From the NCBI RefSeq assembly GCF_004681975.1, contig NZ_SMLK01000010.1, positions 1 to 64,000 on the forward strand: a stretch of 64,000 nucleotides of DNA. The letters run 5' to 3'. The notes beneath the pieces are model-generated. The model ran no database searches. It worked only from the letters and a program-made list of their open reading frames with translations, and had not been told where the DNA came from. The translations under genes were made by a program, and so were the position numbers. Below are positions 7,777 through 16,277 of this stretch, in pieces (position 1 is the stretch's first letter; each line of letters opens with the position of its first letter). The DNA is from Ramlibacter humi (lineage in GTDB: Bacteria > Pseudomonadota > Gammaproteobacteria > Burkholderiales > Burkholderiaceae_C).

Positions 7777-8652
7777 TCAACCCGCCACCTCCGGCTCAAG
7801 ATCGGGGTCAGCCGCATACTTCGACAGCGCGTCGTTGAAGGCTGCGACGTATCGCTGAAGCTTCGCTGAATCGGCTCGCGTCGAGAGAAGCGGCTTTCCC
7901 TTTCCTGCGACCAGTACGTCCAGTTCCTTCGAGCCTCTCGTGACAGGTTGCGCGAGCATCCGAAAAGGCTGCAGGACACTTGAGCTGACTTCCATGGGAA
8001 GTCGGGCACGCAGCCAGGCAAGTTGGTCGGTGGTGAAAAGGTTCGGCGAGAACTCCAGCTCCCTGAGCCCGGTCAGCCTTGCCAATGGGGCAATGCTGCC
8101 GTCGGCGACCTTCTTCAAATTGAAATGAAGCGCCTTGAGATTGGAGAGCCCGGAAAGGGGGCCAAGCGATGGCAACGCGAAGGTCGTCCACACCGCGTTC
8201 CCGAACGCCAGCTCAACCAGGCCCACGCCGGTTTCGAGATCACTCAGATCCCGGAGCCTTGTGAAGTCGTCAAAGTGAAGACCTCGCAACCCGGTCGTCT
8301 TCCTCAAGTCCCAGAGCCTGGTCGCGCGTTGATTCCAGAAGAACGCCACGTGCGTCAGCGCACTCATCTCCTCGAGGGGCGACAAGTCCTCGATCCGGGG
8401 ACACTTCCAGAAGTGGATCGCCGTGAGCGTCGTGCGATATCTGACGGCAAGGTGCTCGAATGACTTCTGGTCCAGGCCGCAAACGGTGAGCGCAGTGATT
8501 CCCGGCAGTCCCAAGGCGGCATCCAAGTCATCCGGCGTGACCTTGCCCCCATTCGACTCACCCGGAAACAAGCGCGCGTGCCAATCCATTCCCGGAGCAT
8601 GCGCCGAGTGCGATCGCAGCTGAGCTAACGTGTCGACCCGATTGGGCTGCAT
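7777..8652 (-). CDS. leucine-rich-repeat-like protein
   Basis: A 291-residue protein with irregular leucine-rich repeats of 22-26 residues through residues 50-215. Repeated units have the form L-x-x-L-x-x-L-x-x-L, for example LSPLEEMSALTHVAFF, TGLRGLHFDDFTRL and LSNLKALHFNLKKV. No signal peptide is visible, so it is probably cytoplasmic. It lies 27 bases downstream of the gene at 8680 on the same strand, suggesting one transcript. Codon choice is less GC-biased than in neighbouring housekeeping genes, consistent with acquired DNA. The role is unknown; repeat proteins of this size often bind a partner. Confidence 0.72.
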   Translation of the reverse strand: MQPNRVDTLAQLRSHSAHAPGMDWHARLFPGESNGGKVTPDDLDAALGLPGITALTVCGLDQKSFEHLAVRYRTTLTAIHFWKCPRIEDLSPLEEMSALTHVAFFWNQRATRLWDLRKTTGLRGLHFDDFTRLRDLSDLETGVGLVELAFGNAVWTTFALPSLGPLSGLSNLKALHFNLKKVADGSIAPLARLTGLRELEFSPNLFTTDQLAWLRARLPMEVSSSVLQPFRMLAQPVTRGSKELDVLVAGKGKPLLSTRADSAKLQRYVAAFNDALSKYAADPDLEPEVAG

Positions 8653-8679
8653 GGAATGAGGTTACCCAACGCCAGGCAT

Positions 8680-9201
8680 CTAGCCGATCGCGGCAGCGCC
8701 GATGCTGAATGGACTGACCAAGGCAAGCGCTCGGCTTGATGGCGTCGCGACACTGCGGCCAGCCGAGTGGAAGCAGCGAAAGGGGATCGCCTTTTCCTCC
8801 CAAAACTCCGCCGCATCGGCGAAGCAGTCCAACAGCACCTCTCTCACCTCGGAGTGTTCATGGCTGGAGGGCAGTTTCTCGAGCAGGAAGACGTACCCGG
8901 CGGCAGGGCGGTCCTGCAGGAGGGCATTCGTCAGTTGCTCTTGCAGCAAATCCCGCTTGGTGAGCGCGGGCGTTGGCAAACGCAGCCACTCGGCGAGCTG
9001 CTTCTGCGCGGTCGGCACCGTGCAGGCCAGGTCGCTCAGGTTCGTGTGGAACAGGGCAAAGCCAAGTTCGCTACTTGCCGCAACGATGTCGGCTACCCGG
9101 CGTGACTGCAGTGCCTGGACGGAATAGGGCTTCGACTTGGCAAGCTGGGCCGCAGCCGGTGTCCAGTGGGCGTTCTCTTTCGTTCGGTGCGGTTTCGGCA
9201 T
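8680..9201 (-). CDS. hypothetical protein (173 aa), upstream partner of LRR-like gene
   Basis: No family is recognised. It is mostly helical: basic N-terminus (PKPHRTKEN), a helix around VADIVAASSELG, and a second helical part around KRDLLQEQLTNALL. It starts at ATG 9201 and is followed after 27 bases by the LRR-like gene on the same strand. The short spacing suggests the two products work together, but the sequence does not show how. Confidence 0.62.
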   Translation of the reverse strand: MPKPHRTKENAHWTPAAAQLAKSKPYSVQALQSRRVADIVAASSELGFALFHTNLSDLACTVPTAQKQLAEWLRLPTPALTKRDLLQEQLTNALLQDRPAAGYVFLLEKLPSSHEHSEVREVLLDCFADAAEFWEEKAIPFRCFHSAGRSVATPSSRALALVSPFSIGAAAIG

Positions 9202-9315
9202 GGCTTACGAGGGTACCAGTGGGGTGGACGCCCTCACGAGTTTTTCTCTCCTGCTCATGGGGTATTGCCGCAATCCGCTGGAGTCCTCGACGCAGCTGTC
9301 GTCTTGTCCGGGAAG

Positions 9316-9755
9316 GTGGAGAAGGTGCGCGTCTGCTTTCCACGCCGCCGCGCCTGCTCGATGCCAGCAGCTACGCGTTCTGGAAGTTCGGCCGCAACAT
9401 CACGGTGGAACTCGTGGATCTGCGCCTGCAGGTGATGGAAGTGACGGGCCAAGAGATCCTCACAAGGACAAGGTGACCGCCGCGACGCGCTCGCTGCTCA
9501 ACACGGCCAAGGTGATGGAGGACACCCGTCACCCTGCGCCTGAAGGAGCTGGAGACGCTGGAACGGATCAACGCGCTTCGCGGCCGCGGCGCGGACCGGG
9601 CGCGTTCCGCGCTGCGAGTGCGCCGGCAGGCGCTGCCGGTCGCCGCCTTCTCGGCGGGCGCGGTCGCCGCCGGCTTCATCCACCGCGGACTGGGCTTCTG
9701 GGGCCTGCTGCCGCCCATCGCCGTGCTGCTGGTGCTGGCCTGGGCCGCGGAGTGA
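9316..9755 (+). pseudogene. chimeric debris of a slipin (SPFH) gene joined to a DUF1275-like end
   Basis: Slipin-type sequence (SSYAFWKFGRNITVE, then LQVMEVTGQEILTR) appears at about 9345-9467. The frame then slips by one base at CTCACAAGGACAAGG, where a G is missing before the expected DKV. About 130 residues of the SPFH domain are gone and the slipin C-terminal helix (TRSLLNTAKVMED) follows. After another two-base loss it continues as VTLRLKELETLERI. That frame runs straight into a different protein end, AAFSAGAVAAGFIHRGLGFWG, typical of the last transmembrane part of DUF1275/YoaK proteins, to TGA at 9753. Three lesions plus a fusion make a functional product unlikely. Confidence 0.75.
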
Positions 9756-9905
9756 CCAAGCAGGCGCTTGCCGCCGGAGCTGCATGGACCGGCATCCCCC
9801 GAAGTCGTGCATCCGAGGGATATGCTCATCGGCAGGTTGGGCCGATCATCGACCCGCGCGCTGGCGCGGCTGCTCGGTCGCGGGGCGGTGTCTTCTCGCT
9901 CCGAT

Positions 9906-10289
9906 ATGTCAGTTACACCTCAGCACCTGATGATCTGCCACGTGCAGGAATTCGTACGCACACGCTGGCCGGATCTTCGACTGTCCGCGGTCCGCGATGA
10001 AGCATCCATCGCGATCTCTTCGTTCCGGATCGCCCTTGACAATGGGATCGCGATCGAAGTGGCCAACGACTTCGACATGCACCCGTACTTCTCGATGATG
10101 CGTGTTGCAGGGGGGCCTGCGGGCCTGTTGCCGTTCGAGCAGGCGTGCGAGGAGGCGGAAAGCCTGGTCTCTGGCGGAAGCGGATTCACGGCCACCGACG
10201 GCCTGACGGTCACCGGCGTCTTGCGGCAGATCAGGCTGTACTCACAGTGGGCAGCGGAACCTCGCACGCTGGTCGAGTCTGCCGGCTGA
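9906..10289 (+). CDS. hypothetical protein (127 aa)
   Basis: No family is recognised. A soluble alpha/beta protein: N-terminal helix (QHLMICHVQEFVRTRWPDL), then strands (ASIAISSFRIAL, GIAIEVANDF), and a C-terminal helix. The ATG at 9906 was chosen because the frame upstream, back to 9768, has poor composition; no strong ribosome-binding site is seen. It lies 17 bases before the next gene, so both may be co-transcribed. Confidence 0.6.
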   Translation: MSVTPQHLMICHVQEFVRTRWPDLRLSAVRDEASIAISSFRIALDNGIAIEVANDFDMHPYFSMMRVAGGPAGLLPFEQACEEAESLVSGGSGFTATDGLTVTGVLRQIRLYSQWAAEPRTLVESAG

Positions 10290-10305
10290 CGGTCGACCCC
10301 ATCCG

Positions 10306-10692
10306 ATGCCGATCCGCACCACCGCGCCTCTCAACTGGATGCGTCAAACCAGCATGAGACGCCGTCCCGGCCAGAAAGAGGATTTGCAGCTCCTGCAGCA
10401 CCTCGTCGACGAGCTGCGCCTGTTCGTTTCGATCTACGGCCAGCGTTCGTCGCAGCAGCGGGATTGGGCACGCCGGTGCCTGCCGGCGGAATTCGTGGGG
10501 GCCTTCATGACGGGCTGGAAAGAAGGCCGCAGGCAGCATTGGAGTTACCTGCAGTTGATAGCCGCCCGCCTGCGGGCTGACGCCGGAGAGGAATCCGTGA
10601 TCTGGGCGCTTAGAACGACGGGGCTGGATGGACAAGCCCATTTCATGCTGGCCCCCCGCGGCGCCTCCACGGCAGCCGCTCTCCTTCAGTAG
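10306..10692 (+). CDS. hypothetical protein (128 aa)
   Basis: No family is recognised. Residues 20-95 are helical with many Arg/Gln/Leu (QLLQHLVDELRLFVSIYGQR, WSYLQLIAARLRAD). There is no signal peptide. An internal ATG at 10354 is a possible start, because the first 16 residues look unstructured. It follows the gene at 9906 closely on the same strand. Confidence 0.58.
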   Translation: MPIRTTAPLNWMRQTSMRRRPGQKEDLQLLQHLVDELRLFVSIYGQRSSQQRDWARRCLPAEFVGAFMTGWKEGRRQHWSYLQLIAARLRADAGEESVIWALRTTGLDGQAHFMLAPRGASTAAALLQ

Positions 10693-10891
10693 ACACCCAG
10701 GGCCTTGACCCGGGCGTGACCGACTTGTCGTGCGTATGCAGCAGGTTGGCGCGTCGATGAGTCTGTGAACATGGCGGCAGAGCGATGCACTTGGTTGGCT
10801 GCCGCGCATTGAGAGGTGCATGGCGCTGCGATCCGGGCTGCTCATGCGCCAAACTGGAATGCGTGCGCCGTGCATTTTTCAAGGACTGATC

Positions 10892-11524
10892 ATGAATACC
10901 GATTCGCGGTTGAACCGTCAATTTGCCCGGAAAGTTCGATGGGGCATCGGCCTGTTCGTATTGGGTTGGGCATCCGTCGGCGCCGCCGCGGATGCGGCGG
11001 GCAAGTCTCCCGCCGGTGTTTCGGACGTGATGGGGCGCTGGCAAGTCAATGGCACGCACACGGAGCTTGAGTACGGCCCGGAAGTCGTGAGCAGCTCGTT
11101 TGGCTTGCCCAGCGGTCAGCGCATCGGCACCATCGGCAACGGCGGGGTGGGCAGCTTCGACTATGGAGTGCGCAACGGCTACAAGCCGTACGAGGTCGAG
11201 CGGAAAGGCGATCTGCAGATCCAGCGCGATGGCAAGTTCACCTGGACGTCGCATGCCAGCAGCAAGCGTGGCGCGAACTGCTTCAAGGTGACGGAATCCA
11301 GAATGTCCGGCATGGCCTTCGTCGCCGGCGGCAAACTGGAGCTGAACATAGCCGATGGCCAGGAAACGACGTCATACAAGGGCTGCCAGGGGGAGAAGGT
11401 TTCAACGAATCTCTCAGGCCAGAAACGGGGCTACGAGGCCAAGGTGGATGGGAAAGTCTTGCGCATCCGCCAGATCCAGCCCTCCTCCAGCAGTTCATCA
11501 CTGGTGGCCTATCAACGCACGTAG
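10892..11524 (+). CDS. exported hypothetical protein (210 aa)
   Basis: A secreted or periplasmic protein with an N-terminal signal sequence (hydrophobic GIGLFVLGWASVGAAADA, residues about 18-35). The mature part is beta-rich with Gly/Ser turns; it begins with a WQVNGTHTELEYG strand and contains two cysteines (GANCFKV and KGCQGEKV), possibly a disulfide. The ATG at 10892 has AAGGA seven bases upstream, which excludes the longer frame. No family is recognised. Confidence 0.75.
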   Translation: MNTDSRLNRQFARKVRWGIGLFVLGWASVGAAADAAGKSPAGVSDVMGRWQVNGTHTELEYGPEVVSSSFGLPSGQRIGTIGNGGVGSFDYGVRNGYKPYEVERKGDLQIQRDGKFTWTSHASSKRGANCFKVTESRMSGMAFVAGGKLELNIADGQETTSYKGCQGEKVSTNLSGQKRGYEAKVDGKVLRIRQIQPSSSSSSLVAYQRT

Positions 11525-11608
11525 GCAGCCTTCTCTCAACCCGCCATCGCCTTCCGTGATTGGCGTCTGCCGTGGGGCGACAGCAGGCTTCCGTTCTGCG
11601 TGCCGGGC

Positions 11609-12400
11609 CTAGATGCCGCCGTACCAGTTGTAGCCCAGGTCCTCCCAATAGCCGCCATGGCCGCGTCCCAGCGCCGCGAAACTGTCGACCAGCTCCACCC
11701 TGTGCAGGTACTTGGGCTGCTTGTAGCCGAGCTGCCGCTCGATGCGGGCCCGTAGCGGCGCGCCGTTCTCGATGGGCAAGGCGCCGCCGTTCAGGCCCCA
11801 CGCGAGCAGGGTCTGCGGGTGCAATGCCTCGTCCATGTCGGTGCTCTCGTAGTACGGCACGCGGTAGTCACCCTCGGTCATCACGTCCATGCAGTGGAAG
11901 ACGACGTAGCGCGCCTGCGGCTTCGCGCCCACGAGCTGCAGCACGTGCGACAGGGGCACGCCCGTCCATTGGCCAATGCAACTCCAGCCCTCGACGCAGT
12001 CGTGGCGGGTGATCTGGGTGCGCGACGGCATCGCGCGCAGCTGCGCCAGCGTGAAGGCGGCCGGCCGCTCGACGAGGCCCTCGACGCGCAACCGCCAGTT
12101 CGCGAATCCGTCCCGCGCGAGCGCGGCATACCCGCCCCCGGGCAGGGTCGTGCCGTTGGATCGGAACACCGGTGCGATGTCCGCCGGCGAGAACTCCTGC
12201 GCCAGCGCGGGCCCCGTCAACCGGCGTTGCACCTCGCGCGTCAGCGCCTCGGCGCTGCCCAGCACGCGAACGGCCCGCTCGTCGTGGCTCAGCCGATCGC
12301 AGCCCGCCAGCACGCCGCCCGCGGCCGTGGCCAGGGCGGCCCGCAGCAGCCGGCGGCGCTCGCGGCCGTGTTCGGCCTTGCTCCTGCCCGTGGAGGTCAT
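11609..12400 (-). CDS. Tat-exported molybdopterin-dependent oxidoreductase
   Basis: A 263-residue protein of the sulfite-oxidase/YedY-type molybdopterin fold. The N-terminus has an arginine-rich Tat-like signal (RERRRLLRAALATA) ending in a lipobox-like LAGC at residues 31-34, so it may be a Tat lipoprotein. The Mo-ligand motif is HDCVEGWS with Cys 135, followed by IGQWTGVPL. The C-terminus has the typical GALPIENGAPLR and LGYKQPKYLHRVELV stretches. Its ATG overlaps the stop of the cytochrome b gene by ATGA. The two probably form a periplasmic oxidoreductase exchanging electrons with the quinone pool; the substrate is unknown. Confidence 0.9.
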   Translation of the reverse strand: MTSTGRSKAEHGRERRRLLRAALATAAGGVLAGCDRLSHDERAVRVLGSAEALTREVQRRLTGPALAQEFSPADIAPVFRSNGTTLPGGGYAALARDGFANWRLRVEGLVERPAAFTLAQLRAMPSRTQITRHDCVEGWSCIGQWTGVPLSHVLQLVGAKPQARYVVFHCMDVMTEGDYRVPYYESTDMDEALHPQTLLAWGLNGGALPIENGAPLRARIERQLGYKQPKYLHRVELVDSFAALGRGHGGYWEDLGYNWYGGI

Positions 12401-13206
12401 CGCGGGATCCTCCAGTAGCCCGTGAGCATCGATCGCAGGTTGTTGGCCAACCCGGTCACGACCACCTCGAAGAGATGGACCAGCACGAAGCCGACCAGCA
12501 GCAGTGCCCCGGCGAAGTGCAAGGTGCGCGCGGCCTGACGGCCGCCAAGCCAATCCACCCAGCCGGGGAACACGGCATCCAGCCGCGGCGACATGGCCAT
12601 CCCGCACACGACGATCAGCGGAAGCACGATGAAGACGATCGAGAGGTAGGCGATGTTCTGGAGGACGTTGTAGCGTCTCGCGTCCTGCCCCGTCGGATGC
12701 CGCAGCAGCAGGTGGTCGACAACGGATCGCCCGATCCCTCGCCACTCCCGGCCCGTGGGCACCAGGTCGTGGCGCAGGTGGCCGCTGAAGACCGTCCACA
12801 GCAGGTATGCCACGCCGTTGAGGACGAACAGCCACGCGAAGAAGAAGTGCCACATGCGGCCCATGGCGAGCCACTGGCTGCCGGGGATCGTGGCCCACGG
12901 CGGAAACGCCTGGGGCAGGACGGAACCATCCGGGCCGCGCGACATGCCGAGCACGCCGTCGGTGACGAACTCACGATCGCCGATGCGGGTGACACCCACC
13001 AGGGCCCCGCCGTCACGCCGCTGTCCGATCTCCAGAACGCGGGTTTGCGGCCGCGAGTCCTTGCCCCAGTAAAGAGCCGGATGGGCGTTGAAGATCTGCA
13101 GGCCGCTGCCCAGCAGCGCCAGCACGCAGACGACGTTGATCCAATGCATGATCCGCACCGGCAGGCGGTGCCTGTAGATCACGGCGGGCGATGAGTCGGG
13201 TGCCAT
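12397..13206 (-). CDS. cytochrome b (b561/Ni-hydrogenase type) membrane subunit
   Basis: A 269-residue membrane protein with four transmembrane segments: WINVVCVLALLGSG (22-35), then WHFFFAWLFVLNGVAYLL, YLSIVFIVLPLIVVCGMAM and FAGALLLVGFVLVHLF. Heme-ligand histidines are expected in the RIMHWIN (His 21), MWHFF, TLHFAG and LVHLFEV segments. The start ATG at 13206 has GGGAGG six bases upstream. It is translationally coupled to the molybdopterin oxidoreductase and should anchor it and pass electrons to or from quinone. Confidence 0.9.
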   Translation of the reverse strand: MAPDSSPAVIYRHRLPVRIMHWINVVCVLALLGSGLQIFNAHPALYWGKDSRPQTRVLEIGQRRDGGALVGVTRIGDREFVTDGVLGMSRGPDGSVLPQAFPPWATIPGSQWLAMGRMWHFFFAWLFVLNGVAYLLWTVFSGHLRHDLVPTGREWRGIGRSVVDHLLLRHPTGQDARRYNVLQNIAYLSIVFIVLPLIVVCGMAMSPRLDAVFPGWVDWLGGRQAARTLHFAGALLLVGFVLVHLFEVVVTGLANNLRSMLTGYWRIPR

Positions 13207-13450
13207 GGACGCCTCCCGGAACGGCCGAGCGAAGGCCGTGCGCATGGCATTCATACAGCGCGCAGGCGGGCCGGTCAACTGCCAGGCCCGGACCACTTTC
13301 CGGCGACGCGGACTCTGCTGCAAATGCAGGATCGTCCTCTTCGGAATCGGCCTCAGCCTGTATTGTCCCGTCAGCCATCGCCGGGCCGGAGGCGGTTTCC
13401 CGGGATTCGCGCGCCCCGCGATGCGATTCAGGCAGAGCCAGGAGCAACCC

Positions 13451-16216
13451 ATGTCGGCACTCACGAGACTCGCGCATCGCTTCCTCGTCGTCGCGGCGAT
13501 CCTGTCGCCGTTGCCGTCGCGGGCCGCCGATGGGCCCGACTACCAATGCCTGGGGTATGGCCCGCTCGGGCTGGGTTCATCCGACCGGGACTTCTACGGC
13601 CACGCGCCGCAGATCGCGGAACTCATGCCGCGGCTGAATGAAGCCTTGGCGCAGTGCGAGCAAGCGAAGGAGATCCGCCCCAACGACGGCTGGACCTTCG
13701 CGGTGCTGGCCAAGCTGCGGCTGCTCGCCGGCAAGGATGCGCAGGGGGATCAGGCGGCGCGGCGGAGCGCGGAACTCGGTGCCGACGAAGGCCGTGTCCT
13801 GCTGGGGGTGCTCAGCGCGGCCGCAGGTTCGTACGCGCAGGCGAGGGAGCTTTTTCTGCAGGCGCGCTCCGGCGGCGCCGTCGGGGCTCTCGCCAACTAC
13901 AACCTGGGCGTGCTCTGGGCCCAGGGCTGGGGCGTGCCGCGCGACGACAGGGAGGCGGCCAACTACTTCCAGCGCGCGGCCCAGGCCCATGACGCGGGGG
14001 CGATGGTGCTGCTGGGGCAATGGCACTGGGCGGGCCGCGCCGTTGCGCAGGACCGCGAGCGCGCCGCGGCGCTCTGGCGCGACGCGGCGGAGCGCCTGGC
14101 CACGGACGGCGACACCAACCCGTTGCGGCTCCATCCGCCCCAGCCGCCGTTCGACGTGTCCGTGCCGTTGGCCTGGTATCGCCAGCAGGCGGATGCCGGC
14201 GAACTGTGGGCGATGACGTGGCTGGGACAACTGGCGCGCGCGGGGCAATGGCTGCCGCAGGATTCCAAGGCCGCCATGGACTGGTTCTCGAAGGCCGGCA
14301 ACGCCGGCCATGCGGCGGCCGCGCACCACATGTCGCGGATGTACAAGGGCGGCCTGGGCGTGCCGAAGGACGAAGGTGAAGCCCTGCGCTGGGACCGGAT
14401 GCCGGAGTTGTTCCGGTGCCGCGAGCAGATCAGGCAGGCGAGTGCGGCGCCGCGGTGCGACCAGCTCGCGGGAGACCCGAACGCGCGCGACAAGGTCACT
14501 GCCGGCCTGCCGGCGAGTTGCATGCGGCAGCCGGAGATCGTCCAGGAAGCCGTGGCGGCCTGCCGGCAGGCGGTGGCCGAGCCTTCGTCGCCGGCGCGGC
14601 ACCGGGCGCAGCTTGCGCGCGCCCTGGCCTTCCAGCAGCAGATGCCGCAAGCCCGCATGGAAGCGCAACGCGCCGCGGCGCAAGGTTCGCCGCGCGCGAT
14701 GGTGCAACTGGGCGTGATGGACCAGCGGGGCGTGGCCGGGCCCAAGGACGAAGCCGCGGCCCTGCAGTGGTACCGCAAGGCCGCGCAGGCCGGTGACGAA
14801 GAGGCCAAGCGCCTGCTTCTGGTGGCGGCGGGACAAGGCCGGAGCGTCGAGAAGGACAGCTTCGACCGCTCCCGCATCGCCGCGGCACCCGCGCAGGCGC
14901 AGACCGCCAGGACGCCCCTGGAGCTTGCCCAGGCCGGCGATGCCGACTCCCAATACGAGGTGGCGGTGCAAGCCGAACAGGCGAACAACATGGCCGAGGC
15001 GCTGCGCTGGTACCAGGCGGCGGCCGACCAGGGCCAAACGATGGCCAAGATGGTGCTCGCGGAGCTGTACGAGACCGGCCGCGGTGTGCCGCGCGACCTG
15101 GAGCGCGCGATCCAGATCTACCAGCCGCTGGCGGACGGCGGCAGCACCGAAGCCCGCTACCGCCTCGCGCAGATCCATCTGGCGAAGGGGCAGAACGACG
15201 AGGCGGTGCGCCTGCTGACCCGCATCGTCGACCAGGGCGACACGCGGGCGCCGCTCGACCTGGCGGAGATGTACGAAGGGGGCCGTGGCGTGCAGCGCAA
15301 CCTGCCGCGTGCGATCGAGCTGTACAAGTCCGCCGCGGACCAGGGCAGCTCCTGGGCGCAAGCGCGCCTGGGCACGCTTTTCCTGCGCGGCGAAGGCATG
15401 AGCGCCGATGCCGCCAGGGCGCTGCCCCTGTTGCGCAAGGCCGCCGACGCCGGCCAGATGTCGGCCATGAACAACCTGGGGTGGATGCACGAGAAGGGCC
15501 TGGGCCTGCCCGCCGATCCGCAGGCTGCGGTGGAACGCTACGCGCTTGCCGCCAACAGCATCCCGGAAGCCAGGGGAAATCTCGAGCGACTGTTCGCAAA
15601 AGGGGAGCTGGTGCCCCGCGATCCCGCGCAGGCGCTCGAGTGGTACCGGCGCGGCGCGGACGCAGGCGTCGCGGAGGCCCAGTGGCGCCTCGGCCGGATG
15701 CACATGCAAGGGGCCGCCGGCGTTCCGTCCGACGAGGACAAGGCGGCGAAGTACCTTCAAGCGGCCTTGGCGCAGGGGCACACCGCGGCCAAGCGGGACC
15801 TGGGCGAGCTGTACGTGGCGAAAGCGGCGCGGCTGGGCGGCGGCGAGCCTGGAACGCCTTCTCGCGACGCCGCGCTGCGCCTCCTGCTGGACGCCTGGGT
15901 GTGCTGCCGGCATCCCGCCGCCCAGGCCGCGCTCGAGAAGCAGGGCGGTTCGGAATGGAAGGACTTGCAATCCTGGCTGGACCGCCGTGTCCAGCCCGCG
16001 CCGGCCGAAGCGCCCCGCTGGCCCACCGGGTTGTCCACCGCGGCCGACAAGGGGCAGATGCACGCCGTGCGCATCCGCGCCGTCAACGCGGGAGCCAGGA
16101 ACATGGTGAAGGCAGTCGGCGCCTCCGCGCGCCGGCCGGACGGGCCCAACGTGTACGACATCGTGCCCTGGACCGACGAAGACGCGCGAAGCCAGGCGAG
16201 CGGCGCGCGGCGGTAG
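13451..16216 (+). CDS. large exported Sel1/TPR-like repeat protein
   Basis: A 921-residue protein with a signal peptide (residues 1-26, PSRAADG) and a body made of Sel1-like repeats of about 36 residues. Repeats have the form A-x-x-x-LG-x-x-Y-x-x-G-x-GV-x-x-D-x-x-x-A-x-x-W/Y-Y-x-x-A-A. Clear copies include WAQGWGVPRDDREAANYF, YKGGLGVPKDEGEAL, YETGRGVPRDLERAI and HEKGLGLPADPQAAV. Sel1 repeats are protein-interaction platforms; exported ones have been linked to envelope complexes and adhesion. It starts at ATG 13451 with AGGAG, divergent from the cytochrome b gene. The last 100 residues have no repeat and are unrecognised. Confidence 0.9.
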   Translation: MSALTRLAHRFLVVAAILSPLPSRAADGPDYQCLGYGPLGLGSSDRDFYGHAPQIAELMPRLNEALAQCEQAKEIRPNDGWTFAVLAKLRLLAGKDAQGDQAARRSAELGADEGRVLLGVLSAAAGSYAQARELFLQARSGGAVGALANYNLGVLWAQGWGVPRDDREAANYFQRAAQAHDAGAMVLLGQWHWAGRAVAQDRERAAALWRDAAERLATDGDTNPLRLHPPQPPFDVSVPLAWYRQQADAGELWAMTWLGQLARAGQWLPQDSKAAMDWFSKAGNAGHAAAAHHMSRMYKGGLGVPKDEGEALRWDRMPELFRCREQIRQASAAPRCDQLAGDPNARDKVTAGLPASCMRQPEIVQEAVAACRQAVAEPSSPARHRAQLARALAFQQQMPQARMEAQRAAAQGSPRAMVQLGVMDQRGVAGPKDEAAALQWYRKAAQAGDEEAKRLLLVAAGQGRSVEKDSFDRSRIAAAPAQAQTARTPLELAQAGDADSQYEVAVQAEQANNMAEALRWYQAAADQGQTMAKMVLAELYETGRGVPRDLERAIQIYQPLADGGSTEARYRLAQIHLAKGQNDEAVRLLTRIVDQGDTRAPLDLAEMYEGGRGVQRNLPRAIELYKSAADQGSSWAQARLGTLFLRGEGMSADAARALPLLRKAADAGQMSAMNNLGWMHEKGLGLPADPQAAVERYALAANSIPEARGNLERLFAKGELVPRDPAQALEWYRRGADAGVAEAQWRLGRMHMQGAAGVPSDEDKAAKYLQAALAQGHTAAKRDLGELYVAKAARLGGGEPGTPSRDAALRLLLDAWVCCRHPAAQAALEKQGGSEWKDLQSWLDRRVQPAPAEAPRWPTGLSTAADKGQMHAVRIRAVNAGARNMVKAVGASARRPDGPNVYDIVPWTDEDARSQASGARR

Positions 16217-16277
16217 CCGCTCGCCGTCGGATACGGCACCGAGGACGCCTTGTTGAATCGTCCCCTCGACGGAGAGA

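Noticed and set aside
7777-11524. Genomic island with integrase or attachment sites
   Set aside because: No integrase, transposase, tRNA or flanking direct repeat could be seen, so only accessory character is claimed.
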